Shown: in pieces, positions 11,548-23,622 of the stretch
Layout of the letters: each line of letters begins with the position of its first letter
How positions within the stretch are numbered: the first letter of the stretch is position 1
Source: Roridomyces roridus
Taxonomy: Eukaryota; Basidiomycota; Agaricomycetes; Agaricales; Mycenaceae
Assembly: GCA_029378245.1 (NCBI GenBank)
Contig: JARKIF010000012.1
Location: 1 to 64,000, forward strand
Length of the DNA: 64,000 bases
Reading direction: 5' to 3'
Notes under the pieces: generated by a model
What the model was told of the DNA's origin: nothing
The model's database searches: none
What the model saw: only the letters and a program-made list of their open reading frames with translations
Made by a program: the position numbers and the translations under genes

Positions 11548-11871
11548 AGGGGCGGCCAGTGTTCGACCCATACCGAAGTTCGCAAGTGGGGCAATCTTCA
11601 GGATATTCAACAGAAGGCCCTCCATGAGTTTGCCTTGCCTTACCTAGGGGCTGCTGGGTCGCCGGGAGCGGAAGGTGCTCCTCGGAGGAAACGGGCGTGT
11701 CGGTCGTGAGGTCTTGGGGGATCGAATGTCCATGTCCATGTCAGCAGCCCATTTCTTGTTGGAACCGCGACTCAGGAAGGACATGAAAGTGCGCGTTGAC
11801 TGGCATGAACTCTTCACGAAACAAACCGAGTTACGAGAACGTGATTTGCAAATTTGGCTACATATGCACTC

Positions 11872-13122
11872 CTATAATTTCACCCGTCGACTGCGGATCG
11901 GTCCCAGCTGTAGCACAGGCTTAGTTGTCCGACCGTGAGTTAGTGCGACGGGCAGCTGGGGCTCGTCCTGAGCCTTTCTCTTCGTACCCCGTGCTAATTG
12001 CCAATCGCTACCAAACCCCGGCCGCGGCATTCCCTCAAAGGGGAATGCGATCGATTCCGTGGACTGTGGCGGCGACGGGAAGACTTCCTCCTGCGCAACC
12101 GTTAATGCCAATGTATTGAACGTTCACTGGCACCGACCTCGATTTCAAGATCACTTTCAAAGTCATCCGAGCACGAAGAATTTTGCACCCTAGGCCTCTC
12201 CGCCAATAGATCCTCCATCTGCTGCGCCAGTCTGTGGTTCTCCTGCTCAAGACCTGATATTTTCTGTTTCTGGGCCGAACGCTACAAAAACTTAATCTCA
12301 GCACTTTTACCTTGAAATGACTCACATCTTGAGAGTTGCGTTCGAGAAAGCCCTTTAAGCGGCGTATCTCAGCCTGCGACTCCGTCTGCGTTTTCTGGAG
12401 TTGTTTCCGCAGCTCCAGGACTTGCTTCGTTCCCTTGTCGGCCAGTCCTATCGCCAGTTCGCGTTCAGAGTTGGCGTTGTGTAACTCCTTCTTGAGTTCT
12501 TGCATTTCAGCTCTCAGAATCGCGACTTCGCCGCGGAGTGTTGTGGCCTGCTCTGCCTCGGCCTTCAACTCGGCCAGTTTCTCCAGCTCGCGCTTGAGCG
12601 TCGCGATCTCGGCAATTTGTGATTTCGCCCGCTTGAAAATCGGAGCAATGCGCTTGCTAAAGTCTTCGATAGCTGAAAGTAGTTCGCCCTGTGGATGTGT
12701 ATTGGTGCGGGTGCATAGTAATCAAAGAAATAGAGACTTGCCACTTCCTCTCGCCGAACATGCGGCTGCTCCGCCACCTGCCTCAGTTTCCGTTCCGCGA
12801 TCTTCACGCTCACGAGTTTCGAGTCGTGATCCATACGTCGTAGACCATCCGCAACGACGCTTTCAAGTGGTCGTGCCGCCACGATGGTGAGGTATATTGG
12901 CTGCACGTCGCCCTCTGCAATGGATGCGCGGCATTGGGGGCAGGCGGCGCGTGGAGTCATGCGTTGCAACTCAGTAGTGCAGGTCCCACAGAAACAGTGT
13001 CCTATGAGCGCGTTTAAGCACCAGCGTTATCATACCCAGAGGAGAAACGTGCCGCAAGCGAGACGCCGAAAACGCTCGATAGGAAAGTCCGACAGGCAAA
13101 CTGAGCAATGGCAGTTAGACAT
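11872..13122 (-). CDS. RING-finger protein with coiled coil (putative E3 ubiquitin ligase)
   Basis: The ATG at 13122 opens MSNCHCSVCLSDFPIERFR. An intron (about 13069-13004) splits the RING; joining gives CGHCFCGTC and then CPQCR, the expected C3HC4-type spacing. After RADGLRRMDHDSKL-like helical sequence a long coiled coil runs through about 12600-12330 (LKRELEKLAELKAEAEQATT, ELKKELHNANSERELA), followed by a short heptad segment (GLEQENHRLAQQMEDLLAER). The last exon ends with a basic tail, GTKRKAQDEPQ ... SRRVKL, which may be a nuclear signal. The architecture matches fungal E3 candidates with an N-terminal RING; the target is unknown. A second gene of the same architecture lies at 21912-22849. 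Confidence 0.75.
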
Positions 13123-13295
13123 ATGAGTCGACGGAGAAGACAAGACGCGGTCCTGACGCGGTCACACGTGCCATCGTGTCGATCGACGCGTCCACAAAGG
13201 TACACAGAACGTGATTGGATCATAAGTACATTTTATTACCCTACTCAAACCGTAAAGTAACCGAAAACCACAAAAAGACAGTGAGAAGCTGATAG

Positions 13296-15590
13296 CTAGA
13301 GCGAGAGATTGTAGCTGGGGACGCCCATCCGATCCCGGATGGTTTTGCCGTGGAACATGAAGAGTACTACTGGGATGAACGTGACGAGACTGACGAGGGC
13401 GAGGGTGATAGCCATGAATTGGTATCCAATCTTGTCACCCATTGCACTGAGATTCAGCAAGAAATGAGTCAAGGTCGCGAGACTTGGGAAGCGTACTCAC
13501 ATGGCCCAGAAACCGGCTGTATAAGAAATAAAAATGAGGGTGTGCATGACAAGAATGCGACGTACTGGTCATCCCGACGATTTGGCGACCAAAGTTCATG
13601 ACCTGAGCAATCTCAGGTGTCTGAGGCTTGTAGCAGTCGGTATTGTAGCTGTAAAGCACCGTGCTGATGATCCTGTGATGGACGGTTCAGACATAAAGCA
13701 CAAGGGAAATGAGAAGACGAATTACTGGATCGCAAAGCACATGATGCCGAAGCCCATAGTCGGTCCAATGTACGGTGCTGTACGTGTGTTTAGGGACAGC
13801 GGTCACAGAACCTCCACCAACGCACTCTTGTACCGAATGCAGAAGCCCCAGATGAGCAACCCAATCTGAAGAGGTTCGGCGTTTGCACCAGATGGATCAG
13901 ATCGACGTGAGCACTCACGGGCTGAAGGATAGCTCCAACCCAAATCCCCTGAAGTCTGACTTCCGGAACGATACTCCCGTCCTTCTTGCCTTTGCGACTG
14001 AGATACATCGAGCGATCGACGACGATGCCTCCCAAAAGTTCCCCGAGGGTAGACCCAACAAGGGTACCTAGACCGAGAGCAAGACCGGTCTGGGATGCGT
14101 TGAATTTATAGAGCCGGCGGAAGAGAGTCGCAGATGTGACGGCTGGCTGCAATGGATCGTTGGCTCATTTATCGCAATCAAGCAGCCGACTCACCAGGAT
14201 AGATGAGAAAGTAAAGGTGACGGAGTAATAGAAAGCGGTCAGCAGCACAGTCGGGTACTTGAACCTGGGTCAAGTCAGAAGGACGCCAAATCGCAGGAGA
14301 AAGGGGCTGACATGATGAACTGCTGTAAAAAATCGGACCCTTTGAGGTGCTTTCCCTCTGGGCGGAGACCCCAGAGTTTCATTCTCCGGAGAATGGGTTT
14401 ATCCGTAACGACGGGAGTGGATCCACGGAGATACAGAGTTTCCGGGAGGCAGAAGAACATAACCACGAACATGGTCAGGTCCAGAATTGCAGGGAGGTAG
14501 TAGCACCAGCGGTAGCTGACATATTGACCCAGGAAGCCACCTGAGAAGGTAATGAGATCAGTCGAAATACGCGGGTTCCAATTCTTACCAGGAATAGGAG
14601 CGATGTGGGCCGAGTTGGTCAGGAAAACCGTGAAAACGCCCATAGCGCGACCCCTGTCAATCGGTCAGATTTGATATCCACGCCAGTGAAGACACGGTAC
14701 CTCTCGTGAAGGAAGAAAGTATCGGACACCATGCCAGCACCAAGAGTGAAGAAGGAAGACGTCCCCAATCCATTGAGAACCTGAATGGCAATCAAACCGT
14801 GCCCGTTTAGGATGGGGAGCGTCACTCACTCGGGTTGCAATGAGCTGAGACCAAGTGAGCGCCTTGCCAGAGCCGAGGGACGATGCAGCGGCAATGAGTG
14901 TCGTAAACAGGAGCAGAGGACGGCGCCCATAGGTGTTGGCAAGCGGCACCCAGACGAAAGAGCCGATACCCGCGAAAGCTATACTCAATGTCGGTACGAG
15001 ATTTCATACAATGAAGCGCGTGCATACCTATCGCGATGGTCGTTTGATAACTGGGTGCGAGTTAAAATGACCTTGACGTGCACAGAAGCATACACACCTA
15101 GCAACAACAGTAGATATCTTGAAGTGTGCGGCCAGAGGAACGAAAGCTGAGGCCCGTCAGTTGGGAGCGATACGCAAACAGGTAAGGGTGCTACCTGGAT
15201 TGACGGTGGCTTGATTCAGGGGACCTAGAAGTGCGAGCAGCGATACCTGTAGCAGTATTGCAATCTATTGAGGCGGCTGTAGGTCTTCTTGATGATGAAA
15301 AGCTCTTCCAATTTTACCTTCAGCCATTGAGGAAAATTTAAAGGATCGGACGCGTCGTCTGACGGCTGTGGTACGAGGGGAAGGCCAGTCTTGTCGAGTT
15401 TGAGGTTGGCCTGGCGTATATCGAGATGTACAATTTCTGCGGCAGTCACAGTTCCAGTAGATGGACAACAGGCTGCAAAATGATCCTCACGCGACTCTTG
15501 GTCTCCCGTAGAGGAAAATGCAGATTTTGCGTCGACTTGAACCTGGCCAGAGGATTTTTCGTCGACGCCGTCAAGCTTGTCGGAAGACAT
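13296..15590 (-). CDS. MFS transporter, DHA1-type drug:H+ antiporter family
   Basis: A 12-TM transporter spread over many exons. The ATG at 15590 (MSSDKLDGVDEKSSGQ) is preferred, since the longer open frame upstream lacks an ATG. The N-terminal cytosolic part ends in DDASDPLNFPQWLK, matching the DPxNW(P)xWxK entry motif of DHA1 proteins. Then come GSFVWVPLANTYGRRPLLLF (motif A between TM2 and TM3), NGLGTSSFFTLGAGMVSD, FLTNSAHIAPIPGGFL, FFCLPETLYLRG before the central loop, and VGSTLGELLGGIVVDRSM in TM8. The C-terminal exon ends FHGKTIRDRMGVPSYNLSL at 13296. Family members export drugs, toxins or polyamines; the substrate is unknown. No breaks were seen. Confidence 0.83.
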
Positions 15591-16108
15591 CGGGGGGAAG
15601 AAGTTGGTGATGGAGGAAGGAGAGACAGCCTGGAGACAAGGCGTTGCTTCTTCATTTTTCTTCTCTCGAGAGACCGATCGCGATTCCAATGGAAGTTGAG
15701 ATTGAAGCGAAGCTCCATCTGGATTGTTTTTGCTGCCGTATTTGGTTGGGAGGGTGTTGGGGTTTGGTTGGGGTCAGCCTGGTCAGCTGATGCCTCGACG
15801 TGCCGATCAGCCGCACCGGTAACTCAAGCTCAAACGCAACCAACCGACAACCAATCCTAGCCAACCCCTCCATTTGTCGTGAGCACCTCATATTCACGAG
15901 ATGAACGGGTCAAACTAGGCGTCCGAGAACTCAATCTCGCATGTTTTCAGATGCATGAGTTCCATCGGTTTCTCATCCCGTTCAACCAGGGTGAAAGAGT
16001 CTGGGAAAGAGGCCATTATCTGGAGGGTTTTGAATTTCGTCCACTCCGCTTTCAGGAATTCGACATTAGCGAGCTGTTCCTGGCCTCGTATGTGGTAGGT
16101 GAGTGTGC

Positions 16109-16116
16109 AGGAAACA
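16109..16116. repeat. Target-site duplication, left copy (AGGAAACA)
   Basis: Identical to 16526-16533 and directly next to the left TIR of the 409-bp MITE. Confidence 0.85.
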
Positions 16117-16525
16117 AGGACCCCGAACTATGCGGTCACATGTCGTTGCCGGTTCGGACAAAACGAGCCTCAAAAATCGCCTTTCGGCCGGCCGAAAGTT
16201 CGGACAAGGCAGCCCGCCGCAGGCGGAGCCCAGGCAAAAGTTCGGACAAGGAGGGTCCGAAGGCCACCAAATGGACCAAATTGTGTTGGACTCACCATAA
16301 TCTTCGCGGTTGCAGGCAGTCGAAGTTTCCGTTGGGTGCCGGGTGATTTAGCGGGGCGCCGCGCAGGAAAAATCGAAAAACCTCGGGCCGAACTTCCAAA
16401 AAAGGCATCTCGGCTATCATGCCGTTGATGGGTTCGGACAAGTGGGTCGGCGCTCTCTCCAGACTGGTTCGGACAACGGGGTCCGGGCGGCGGAAACGAC
16501 CTTTGGGGGCATAGTTCGGGGTCCT
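16117..16525. mobile_element. MITE-like non-autonomous DNA transposon with 8-bp target duplication
   Basis: The sequence AGGACCCCGAACTATGC at 16117-16133 is repeated as an exact reverse complement at 16509-16525, giving 17-bp perfect terminal inverted repeats on a 409-bp element. The octamer AGGAAACA lies directly outside both ends (16109-16116 and 16526-16533), a perfect 8-bp target-site duplication. Inside are five direct copies of TTCGGACAA (16153, 16199, 16241, 16433, 16468) that may bind transposase. An 8-bp duplication fits hAT or KDZ/Zisupton-class transposases. No transposase is encoded; the open frames inside are incidental. Confidence 0.88.
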
Positions 16526-16533
16526 AGGAAACA
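16526..16533. repeat. Target-site duplication, right copy (AGGAAACA)
   Basis: Identical to 16109-16116 and directly next to the right TIR of the 409-bp MITE. Confidence 0.85.
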
Positions 16534-18057
16534 CCGCATGACTTTTATCGTTCCTCGTTTACATTGGGCAGTGATGAACCTCCGTCCCTAATCGATTTTT
16601 TATGTGGGCAACAAAGCAGGCATAACCCATCCATCTTGCTGAACGCAGTGGGTACGCCGTGCTTCAAGTGACTACATCCGTTTGGCTCAAATCTGTTCAA
16701 GTAAGGCCCATCGAGCCCAATGCAACCGAACGCAAGAAAAAATACCCTGAAGCCAAAGAATACTGTGAAGATCCAAGCCATACTCAAGGGTAAACGCCTA
16801 GGTGCCCGTTGACAGTGAAACAGCTGCGATGGAGAACGCGTAAGTATCTATTTGACCTTGAATATCCGTCGATACTACGGCTCCGACCCACCTGGCATTA
16901 TTAGACGCCCTGGATTTTTCCCCTGGTTGGTCCAATGGATCCGTCGCATTCCGGTAGGCCAACCTGACCCGACACAAGTCGTCAAACGCTCCGTGTCGAG
17001 GGGTCACCTTTGGGTTGCATGTTCGCTAGCCGCTTCATCCGATTATGCATACGCGGCGATCCAACACTGAAGTCAGGGTCGTGCCATGTAACATTGACAT
17101 CCTCTGCTTCACGTGAAAGAGACACAGGTAGCTAGGGCAAAGAAAAATGGTGGGGACGGATTGATAGCACAGACAAGTTCTTCGTGCAATATTCCTTTAA
17201 CCAGGTCCTGAGGTAGCGTCGCTTTTTGGTCTGTTGTCTCTGACACATTCCAGGGGCTGTCGAAGCATTTTTCTCTCCCGAAGGCTTCGAGACTGTCGCC
17301 TAATCTGAGCAAGGTACAATCATGTTTACTTTTTGAATCGACTTCTTGTTTCAACATCGAGGGTCCCGCAACTTCTTGAACTGGTTTCCTGGGAAACTCT
17401 CTCTCTTGAACCATGTGCGCGTCCCCCTAAACCGAGAAGTTACAATACAATTTCGCAGCCGATGGTCCTGCTGAATGCGGACATAGCGACGATTCGGCTC
17501 GCTGTCGAAGAACTCAATAGGCGACGCTTGTCGCTCAGGGTTCTGGTTAGGTAACTGGATTGCGACAACGACTAGATTCTCGATTGCGACCTCGTGGTAC
17601 ACTGTGGTACCTTGTGTATCTCGACAAGGGCACACAACTAAACTGCATTATGGGGCCTAATTTCATCACTTAAGTATTTCTTCTGTGCAAGTCTCTTCGA
17701 ATACTTTAACTTATTGATTCTCCAGTTGAAGTAACCGATCTGTGCTAACTGAAGAATATTCTCGCCAAGAGCCTTGAAGGTAGGTAGGCAGTGGACGGCA
17801 TGGTCCCGCTTAGGAACGCCGGGTTGAACTTCTCCGATTATCGGACATCACAGGCCTGGACCATCACCTTGCCATCACTCGTAGTTGGATTCTTTCTACG
17901 GCCACCGGCTGCGACCGATCGTTCAAAGGTGAAATCCAGGGTTGCCGCGATGTTTATGACTTCATGTCGCGTGCACATTCATTCGGTTGTCAGTTTTGTT
18001 CTTCTCATATTATTTAACACGCGTTCGTCTCGTCCGTTTTATTTCCCACTAAAAACC
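16534..18057. other. Intergenic, no recognisable gene
   Basis: About 1.5 kb with only short overlapping open frames on both strands. A minus-strand pair (16545-16787 and 16798-17007) could be gene fragments (the first is cysteine- and aromatic-rich) but match no family I recognise. The last few hundred bases act as upstream sequence for the DUF6534 gene. Confidence 0.5.
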
Positions 18058-19659
18058 ATGGCCTCGGGAAGTTCAGTCATTCAGCTCATACCGCCATCGG
18101 CTGCTTTCGTCGAGAACCGCACAACGACACTGGGCACCTGGGTTAGTCTCGTTTGCAGGTCACAACATGGTTACTTAGATTCTGTTAATAGGTCCTTGCT
18201 GGATTCTTCGATGCGATTCTTCTCGGTGCGGCGATCTGCTTTTCCCCCCAAGTCCTAGTGTATTCATAGCCACCAGGTGTGGTGTTGTGCCAGGTCACAA
18301 CGTTCTTCAGGTATCGGACTTCCAGCGAAGGCATTGGAAGATACTATCGTTGGCTGGTGTTGATCGTGACATTCATGTCTGTCCTCAAAGTAATAAATTT
18401 GGGATTAGACGCCAGCCTTCTGTTGTAATGATTTCCTCAGACCAGCCAGTCTATCGCGATCGTGTGGATTCAGGTAGACCATTATTTATCTTCCACTTTG
18501 TTTTGACTGAAGCACTGGCAGAATGTTCAAGATTTTATGGACCCCGATGTTGCTCGAACTCTCGTCGCAAAAGCTTGGTGGCAAGTCTCAGCTCCGATCT
18601 TGGTAAGATATTCTCTTCACACCTGCTAAATTTCACTCACATTCTGTAGACGGCGACTACGGGCATTATCGTACAGTCGTTCTTTGCGATACGCTTCTAT
18701 ATGCTGGCTCGCAACGTCTTCTTCATCATCCCGATCGTTTGCTCCATGCTTCTGGGCTATGCGGGCATTTGCCTCCAGGTAAGTTGTCCATACATGCCAA
18801 CGCCGAAGCTCTGCTGATGATACAACCTAGCTGAACAGTATCATTGTGGGGAACGTCCAGGCGAAAATCACCTGGCTCCTTGTCCATCTCGTCTGCGTGT
18901 TCTTGACCGATTTGTTCATCACCGTCGGGACATGCTATGCGCTTAGCGGACGCAACTCCGGAGGCCTGGCGTCGTAAGATTTCATTTGTGGTTCATTCGT
19001 CCTCACCCAAGTCGTTTAGAACTACCTCGTTGATCCACCGTTTGCTTCGCCTCGTGTTCGAGAGCGCTATTCCTCCTACTGTGGCGGCGTTTATCGACTT
19101 GATCATGTCCCAAACCTTGGGCTCGGCGCATTTGCTGTGTGAGTCGCGATGGTTTCGTGCTAGCATTCGACTCACTCGACTCACAATTCTTTCAGGGCAT
19201 CTGCTGTTCAATTACTCGTATGTTGATTCCCACCAGTCCGCTAATACATAATAAGCATTCGGCAGGTTGGCCAAGTTGTACGTGATCAGTCTGCTGTACA
19301 CCCTCAACTCGATCAACGAGTACCGGGATGGTATAAGCCAAGATCGAACAGCTTCATCTGGATCCCGAGGAAACAATCTCCGTGCCACCAAAGTGCGTTT
19401 CCTCTCAATTCCGGTAGTCATCAACTAATCAAATTGCAGCGCGGCGACGTGGAACTAGGCAGTGTTCGTCCTTTGGCTCACAAGACGGATCAGGTCTATG
19501 TGCAGACTCAGATAGTGACGCATGTGTCTCCTTCTGTCGGAAGTGTCGAGGTATGAGACCGACGTCTATCGTTAATTGTCACCACATGTCTCTTCGCAGG
19601 AACGCCCACATGAAGATGTCAAGACGTCGGGTTGGCAGCCCATGGACTGGGAAAAGTAG
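18058..19659 (+). CDS. DUF6534-type multi-pass membrane protein
   Basis: The ATG at 18058 gives MASGSSVIQLIPPSAAFVEN, then after an intron a TM region beginning VLAGFFDAILLGAAICFSPQ. Later exons give TATTGIIVQSFFAIRFYML, FIIPIVCSMLLGYAGICLQL, WLLVHLVCVFLTDLFITVGT and SLIHRLLRLVFESAIPPTV, about seven membrane segments, and a hydrophilic C-terminus (GDVELGSVRPLAHK ... QPMDWEK) stopping at 19659. This order, with the RFYxLxRN motif and the SLIHRLLRLVFESAIPPTV segment, is typical of the DUF6534 family widespread in mushroom-forming fungi. Their function is unknown; a receptor-like fold has been suggested. Eight or so short introns. Confidence 0.82.
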
Positions 19660-20084
19660 AGTAGATTACTTACGTTCATTAGTTTCTTCTGGGTTTTCGG
19701 GCTAGGGGGCATAGTTTGTGGACATTCTGTATTGACTTTGAATCACAAAGAATCGTCAAGTCACTTGTATAGTTTTCTGTGCGAGTCAGTGTGATTTTGT
19801 CTTCCACTCCGTCTCCTGCATCCGGCCTATCGTTCAACACAAAACCGAGCTCTGGTGCACACTCTCTTGTTCAAACGTCCAGTATGGCTTGCGATGTTCC
19901 AGATTCACGAATTCTGCGACGGAATTGCCTATTTGGGCCGCTGGCGTTGAGTCGTCCCAAAAAGGAATCCACAGCCGAGGACTCCACTCCACATGAAGAA
20001 TCTAAACCCGACGGCTAAAGAGCTCCACTTTTACAATTATAAAATACACACATCCATCCGGTAATGAACTGCAGACAGAAACTG
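19660..20084. other. Intergenic between convergent genes, nothing recognised
   Basis: This stretch lies between the stops of the DUF6534 gene and the first nitronate monooxygenase. A short open frame at 19779-20018 shows no family pattern. It presumably holds both 3' UTRs. Confidence 0.5.
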
Positions 20085-21559
20085 TCAAAGCTTCGCCTGG
20101 ATGACGATCGCCCCACCGTGTCGGAGCACCGCGGCCGCTTCCTCGACCATTTTCTCAACGATGACCTAGCACAGGCTTAGTTGGGTCTTGAAACTGGCAG
20201 ATCACTCACTTTGGCAGGCAACACCTCGGTGATCAACTGGAACGAAATGAAAAACAAGGGGTAACTCGACAAGGCGGAACTCACCGCTGCGACACTCCCT
20301 ATAGGCCACCGCGCCCCATCGAGCCGCTTTTCGGGATACTTCTCAAGCTCATGATCGTGCGGAAGGATTCCCTTTGAGGTGAGCTCCTGAATTTCAGCCT
20401 GCCGATTGGCGTTCCTATCACGATCTGAGTATTAGGCGGACCGGATGTCACAGCGACTCACCAATCTTCGATATATGGCGTCCTCCTCACCCTCATGGGC
20501 CGCCCACTGAATATCAACGTTGTAACAGCATCATCAAACCCTGCGCTCAAGACACCCTCCTTGTGCGCCCGAGGCGCATTCGCCTCCTCGCTCGCAAGGA
20601 ACCGCGTCCCCACCCACACCGCCTGTGCTCCCCAAGCCAAATTCGCTGCAATCCCCCGCCCATCATAGACCGCGCCGGCGCCCACGATATAAATCGGTTT
20701 GCCTGTAAGCGGGGAAATACGACCCCGGACAGCGTCGACGCAGGCGGGAATGAGTATGGATGCCGCGATACTACCCGTGTGACCTCCCCCCTCGCCTGCT
20801 TGAGCACAGAGCAGGTCAACGCCGGCGGATAGCGCTTTGGCTACGTGTTTTGGGTGGCCGATCATGTTCATCACCTAGTCCAACAAATTAGTGGCGGTAG
20901 GCAGGGGCAGGAGGACGACACACGGGAATCCCGGCCCCATGCAGGCGCTCGACAACCTGCCTCGGGGGTACGCCGATGGCAGACACGAATAGGGAAGTCT
21001 TTTCCTCGATTATAACCTCGACCAGTTCGGATAGCTTCCCTTTGGTGTAGTCATACTACATTCCTTCAGCTGCGACGCTGACGAGAAGAGGATGATACCT
21101 ACATTCGTCTTCCTTGCGCCTGCACCGACTTGCGGGATAAGTAGGTCGACGCCAAACGGGAGGTTCTTATCCACCAAGTAGGATTTCAACTCCTTGATCT
21201 GCGAGGTAGGTGAATAACGTGACCGCTCCGCCTTGCCCTCCGCGGCCCAGGCCGTAACTCAAAGAGGTAAATTGAAACAAGACACTCACCTGCTGCCGCA
21301 AAGCCTTGGGTGTGAACCCATATCCACCGATAACTCCCATTCCACCTGCATGTGCCGCGTCAGTACACGTATGCAGGCTCGACAGCAGCATACCGGCATT
21401 GCTTACTGCAGCGGCGAGCTCGGGACCTCTACGACTCTTCATTCAGCTGCGCTCCCAGGAAAGGTCGGGGACGACACACGCAGCACTGTCCATTCCAGCC
21501 AGAAAGATCGGATGTTGCATGTTGAAGAGGTCTGTAATGGGTGTCGATATGCGAGCCAT
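20085..21559 (-). CDS. Nitronate monooxygenase (2-nitropropane dioxygenase family), copy 1
   Basis: An FMN-dependent TIM-barrel enzyme oxidising alkyl nitronates. The ATG at 21559 opens MARISTPITDLFNMQHPIFL with GMDSAA; the next exon has GPELAAAVSNAGGMGVIGGY. Then come IPQVGAGARKTN, the VMNMIGHPKHVAKALSAGVD segment, and AQAGEGGGHTG with the usual glycine-rich FMN phosphate loop and the family histidine. PIYIVGAGAVYDGRGIAANL and VWVGTRFLASEEANA follow. The C-terminus reads VIQAKL and stops at 20085. About seven introns. It is closely similar to copy 2 at 25585-26876, which is on the other strand. Expected role: detoxifying nitronates such as propionate-3-nitronate. Confidence 0.88.
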
Positions 21560-21911
21560 GTTGCTTGTGCGGGGGTGCGGAAGGAAGCTTCGAGGTAAAA
21601 GTAATCCAGGCCGGCTGGCTGTACTTAAGGAGCCGGTGACCCACGCCAATACGCCGTCTGCATCAGGTCATATTCCCACTTGCACTTGATAAATGGATGC
21701 TTTCGTGGAAGTTGGAAGGCGTTCCGACTTCTGATACAGTAACAGCGTCGGTGTTTGAGCCCGTTGCTGTGCTTTTCTCCTAGAGTCACCTTGTGAACGA
21801 GCCGCAGATGGACGGACCCACGAAGGGGATAGTAAACACATTCCAACTGCCTGTCATTCCATACAAGACGTTAGTACCCCGTTACACCATAAGTAAATAA
21901 GCTACTGCAAG

Positions 21912-22849
21912 CTACTCGCCGCTCCGAAAGGGCGAGCCCAAGCCTCCTTGTGCTCCCAGCCGCGCTAACAGCGGGGCAGTGATCGGCGTTTGCAGACTCG
22001 ACCGCCCCCGGGGGAGTGGCCGGATGACGCGTAGACGTTTCGGCGTCGAGCCCTGCACGTCGGAGGAAGACCCTGCAACGTCACTGTTGCGTTTTTTGAG
22101 TACGAAGCTGCTACTGTCGGCTTCTACTTCTTCTCGTCTGGCCAAGGGTGAATGACGGTTCGAGAGAGGGGGAAAGGAGCACGCACCCGGAGGCCTCCAA
22201 CGATCGACAATGCCGTTTAAGTTTACTATACTTTGCCTTCAAGTCCTCAATGACAGCCGACGCATCACCAAGGTCGCCGGCCGTCACTTGCTGCTCGGCA
22301 CGCAACTCGACCAACCGCCCCGCCAAGTCGATGGCTTTATCCTGTGCCCTAGATGCCTCGGTGCGAGCCCTCTGCAGCTCAGCCTGCAGTGAAGAGACCT
22401 TGCGCAAAGCCTCTGTCTCGCCGCGTGAATGTGCGCGCGCGGCAGCGGCATGCTGTTCGCCAGCCCGTAGAAGGCGGTCTTTGTCGGATTCCAAGGTAGC
22501 GATGCGTGCTTCCGATGCAGCCAGGCGTGATTCGAGGGTGGATTGGTGTGATGGTTCAAGGTCGAGGTATAATCGCCGGAGGCTTGGGAGCGCGAATTTG
22601 TGGAAGGCCTTGGGGAGACAGGCAAGCTGCATGAATGAATGGTTGGTGGCAGAGTCCAAGAGATGAGTAGGGGGTACTTGCCTCAGGGCGGACTGTGTGG
22701 AAGGGTTCGCGACACGTTGGGCACTCGGCCGTGAAGTCTGTGCTGGTGGTGGCGACGAGGCCTGATAGACACGGGTGGGCGCAGTAGACGTGGCCGCAGG
22801 GAAGGCATAAAGGGTCGGCCAGCTTTTCCAGGCAAATTCCGCACGACAT
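21912..22849 (-). CDS. RING-finger protein with coiled coil, second copy type
   Basis: The ATG at 22849 gives MSCGICLEKLADPLCLPCGH followed by VYCAHPCL and CPTCREPF, a clean C3HC4 RING. An intron at about 22680-22630 precedes a coiled-coil domain from about 22560 to 22220 (STLESRLAASEARIATLESD ... VSSLQAELQRARTEASRAQD). After a further intron the tail is REEVEADSSSFVLKKRNSD and a basic, proline-rich end (KRLRVIRPLPRGR), stopping at 21912. This is a candidate E3 ubiquitin ligase, about 250 residues. The architecture resembles the gene at 11872-13122, but sequence identity outside the RING is low. Confidence 0.8.
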
Positions 22850-23622
22850 GGTGGAGGAAAGAGACGCGTTTGTGACACAACAAGTGACAGATCGCGTTTA
22901 TTCGGAGTAAATACAGAAAAATATGAGATATTAGAATTTCCGCTGCCGCGCTGCGTCGCCTTTTCTCCTCCTTGCTGCTGTCTACCCAGCCTCACTACCA
23001 GCTCAGTGGTCAGCCGCTCCTTGCCAGCCATGGTCTCCTGATATGCACTGTGGTGTTCTGGCGACAGGATGAGAAATATCATGAGCCTTGAAGAATAGCA
23101 AGTCGGACGAGCATTGCGCTCTGTTCAGCTATACGCGACTGGGTTCCTTTTGCGAGGCGATATAGATATCCTCGGACGCCACACGTAGACAAAAAGTATC
23201 ACTGCAGCCAGAACTGCGCCCGAATGTTGAAATGAAACCATTATCAAGCGCGGGTTTGGAGAGGCGTGAAGGAGAGTGTGAGCCAGTTGAGTGCGCCCTG
23301 AAAACGAGTCGAGACCGTTGAGAGTGGTATGACGTGCAGAAGAAAGAAGTCTTGTTTACGCGATTTTGGCCCAGTTTGCTCTTCTCCGTGTTGGTGGGGC
23401 TCGCTCGCCGCCTTTCTCCGTTTGAAACTTTCACTTTCTTTGCGCGCTCCGAGGACGCTCTTGGCTCTTTTCTCCATCCACTTGATCGCCTGCGCGTCAA
23501 GCTCTACAACGCAATTCAAGGAGGATACTGGAACATACACGCGGAAAGGTGTGAAGCAGTGTGCTTATTGTCCCGCTTGATGAGCTGACCTCACCAGCGA
23601 TACGATTTAACGACGGCCCTTA
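22850..23622. other. Intergenic between divergent genes, no gene recognised
   Basis: This 0.77-kb gap separates the RING gene from the She3-like gene. The open frames on both strands overlap each other and show no family pattern. It probably holds the two promoters. Confidence 0.5.

Noticed and set aside
16099..16428. Open frame of 109 codons as a gene
   Set aside because: It lies almost wholly inside the 409-bp MITE and its apparent protein reflects the TTCGGACAA repeats.
16545..17007. Minus-strand two-exon gene
   Set aside because: Hydrophobic and cysteine-rich stretches are suggestive, but no family or clear splice join was found.
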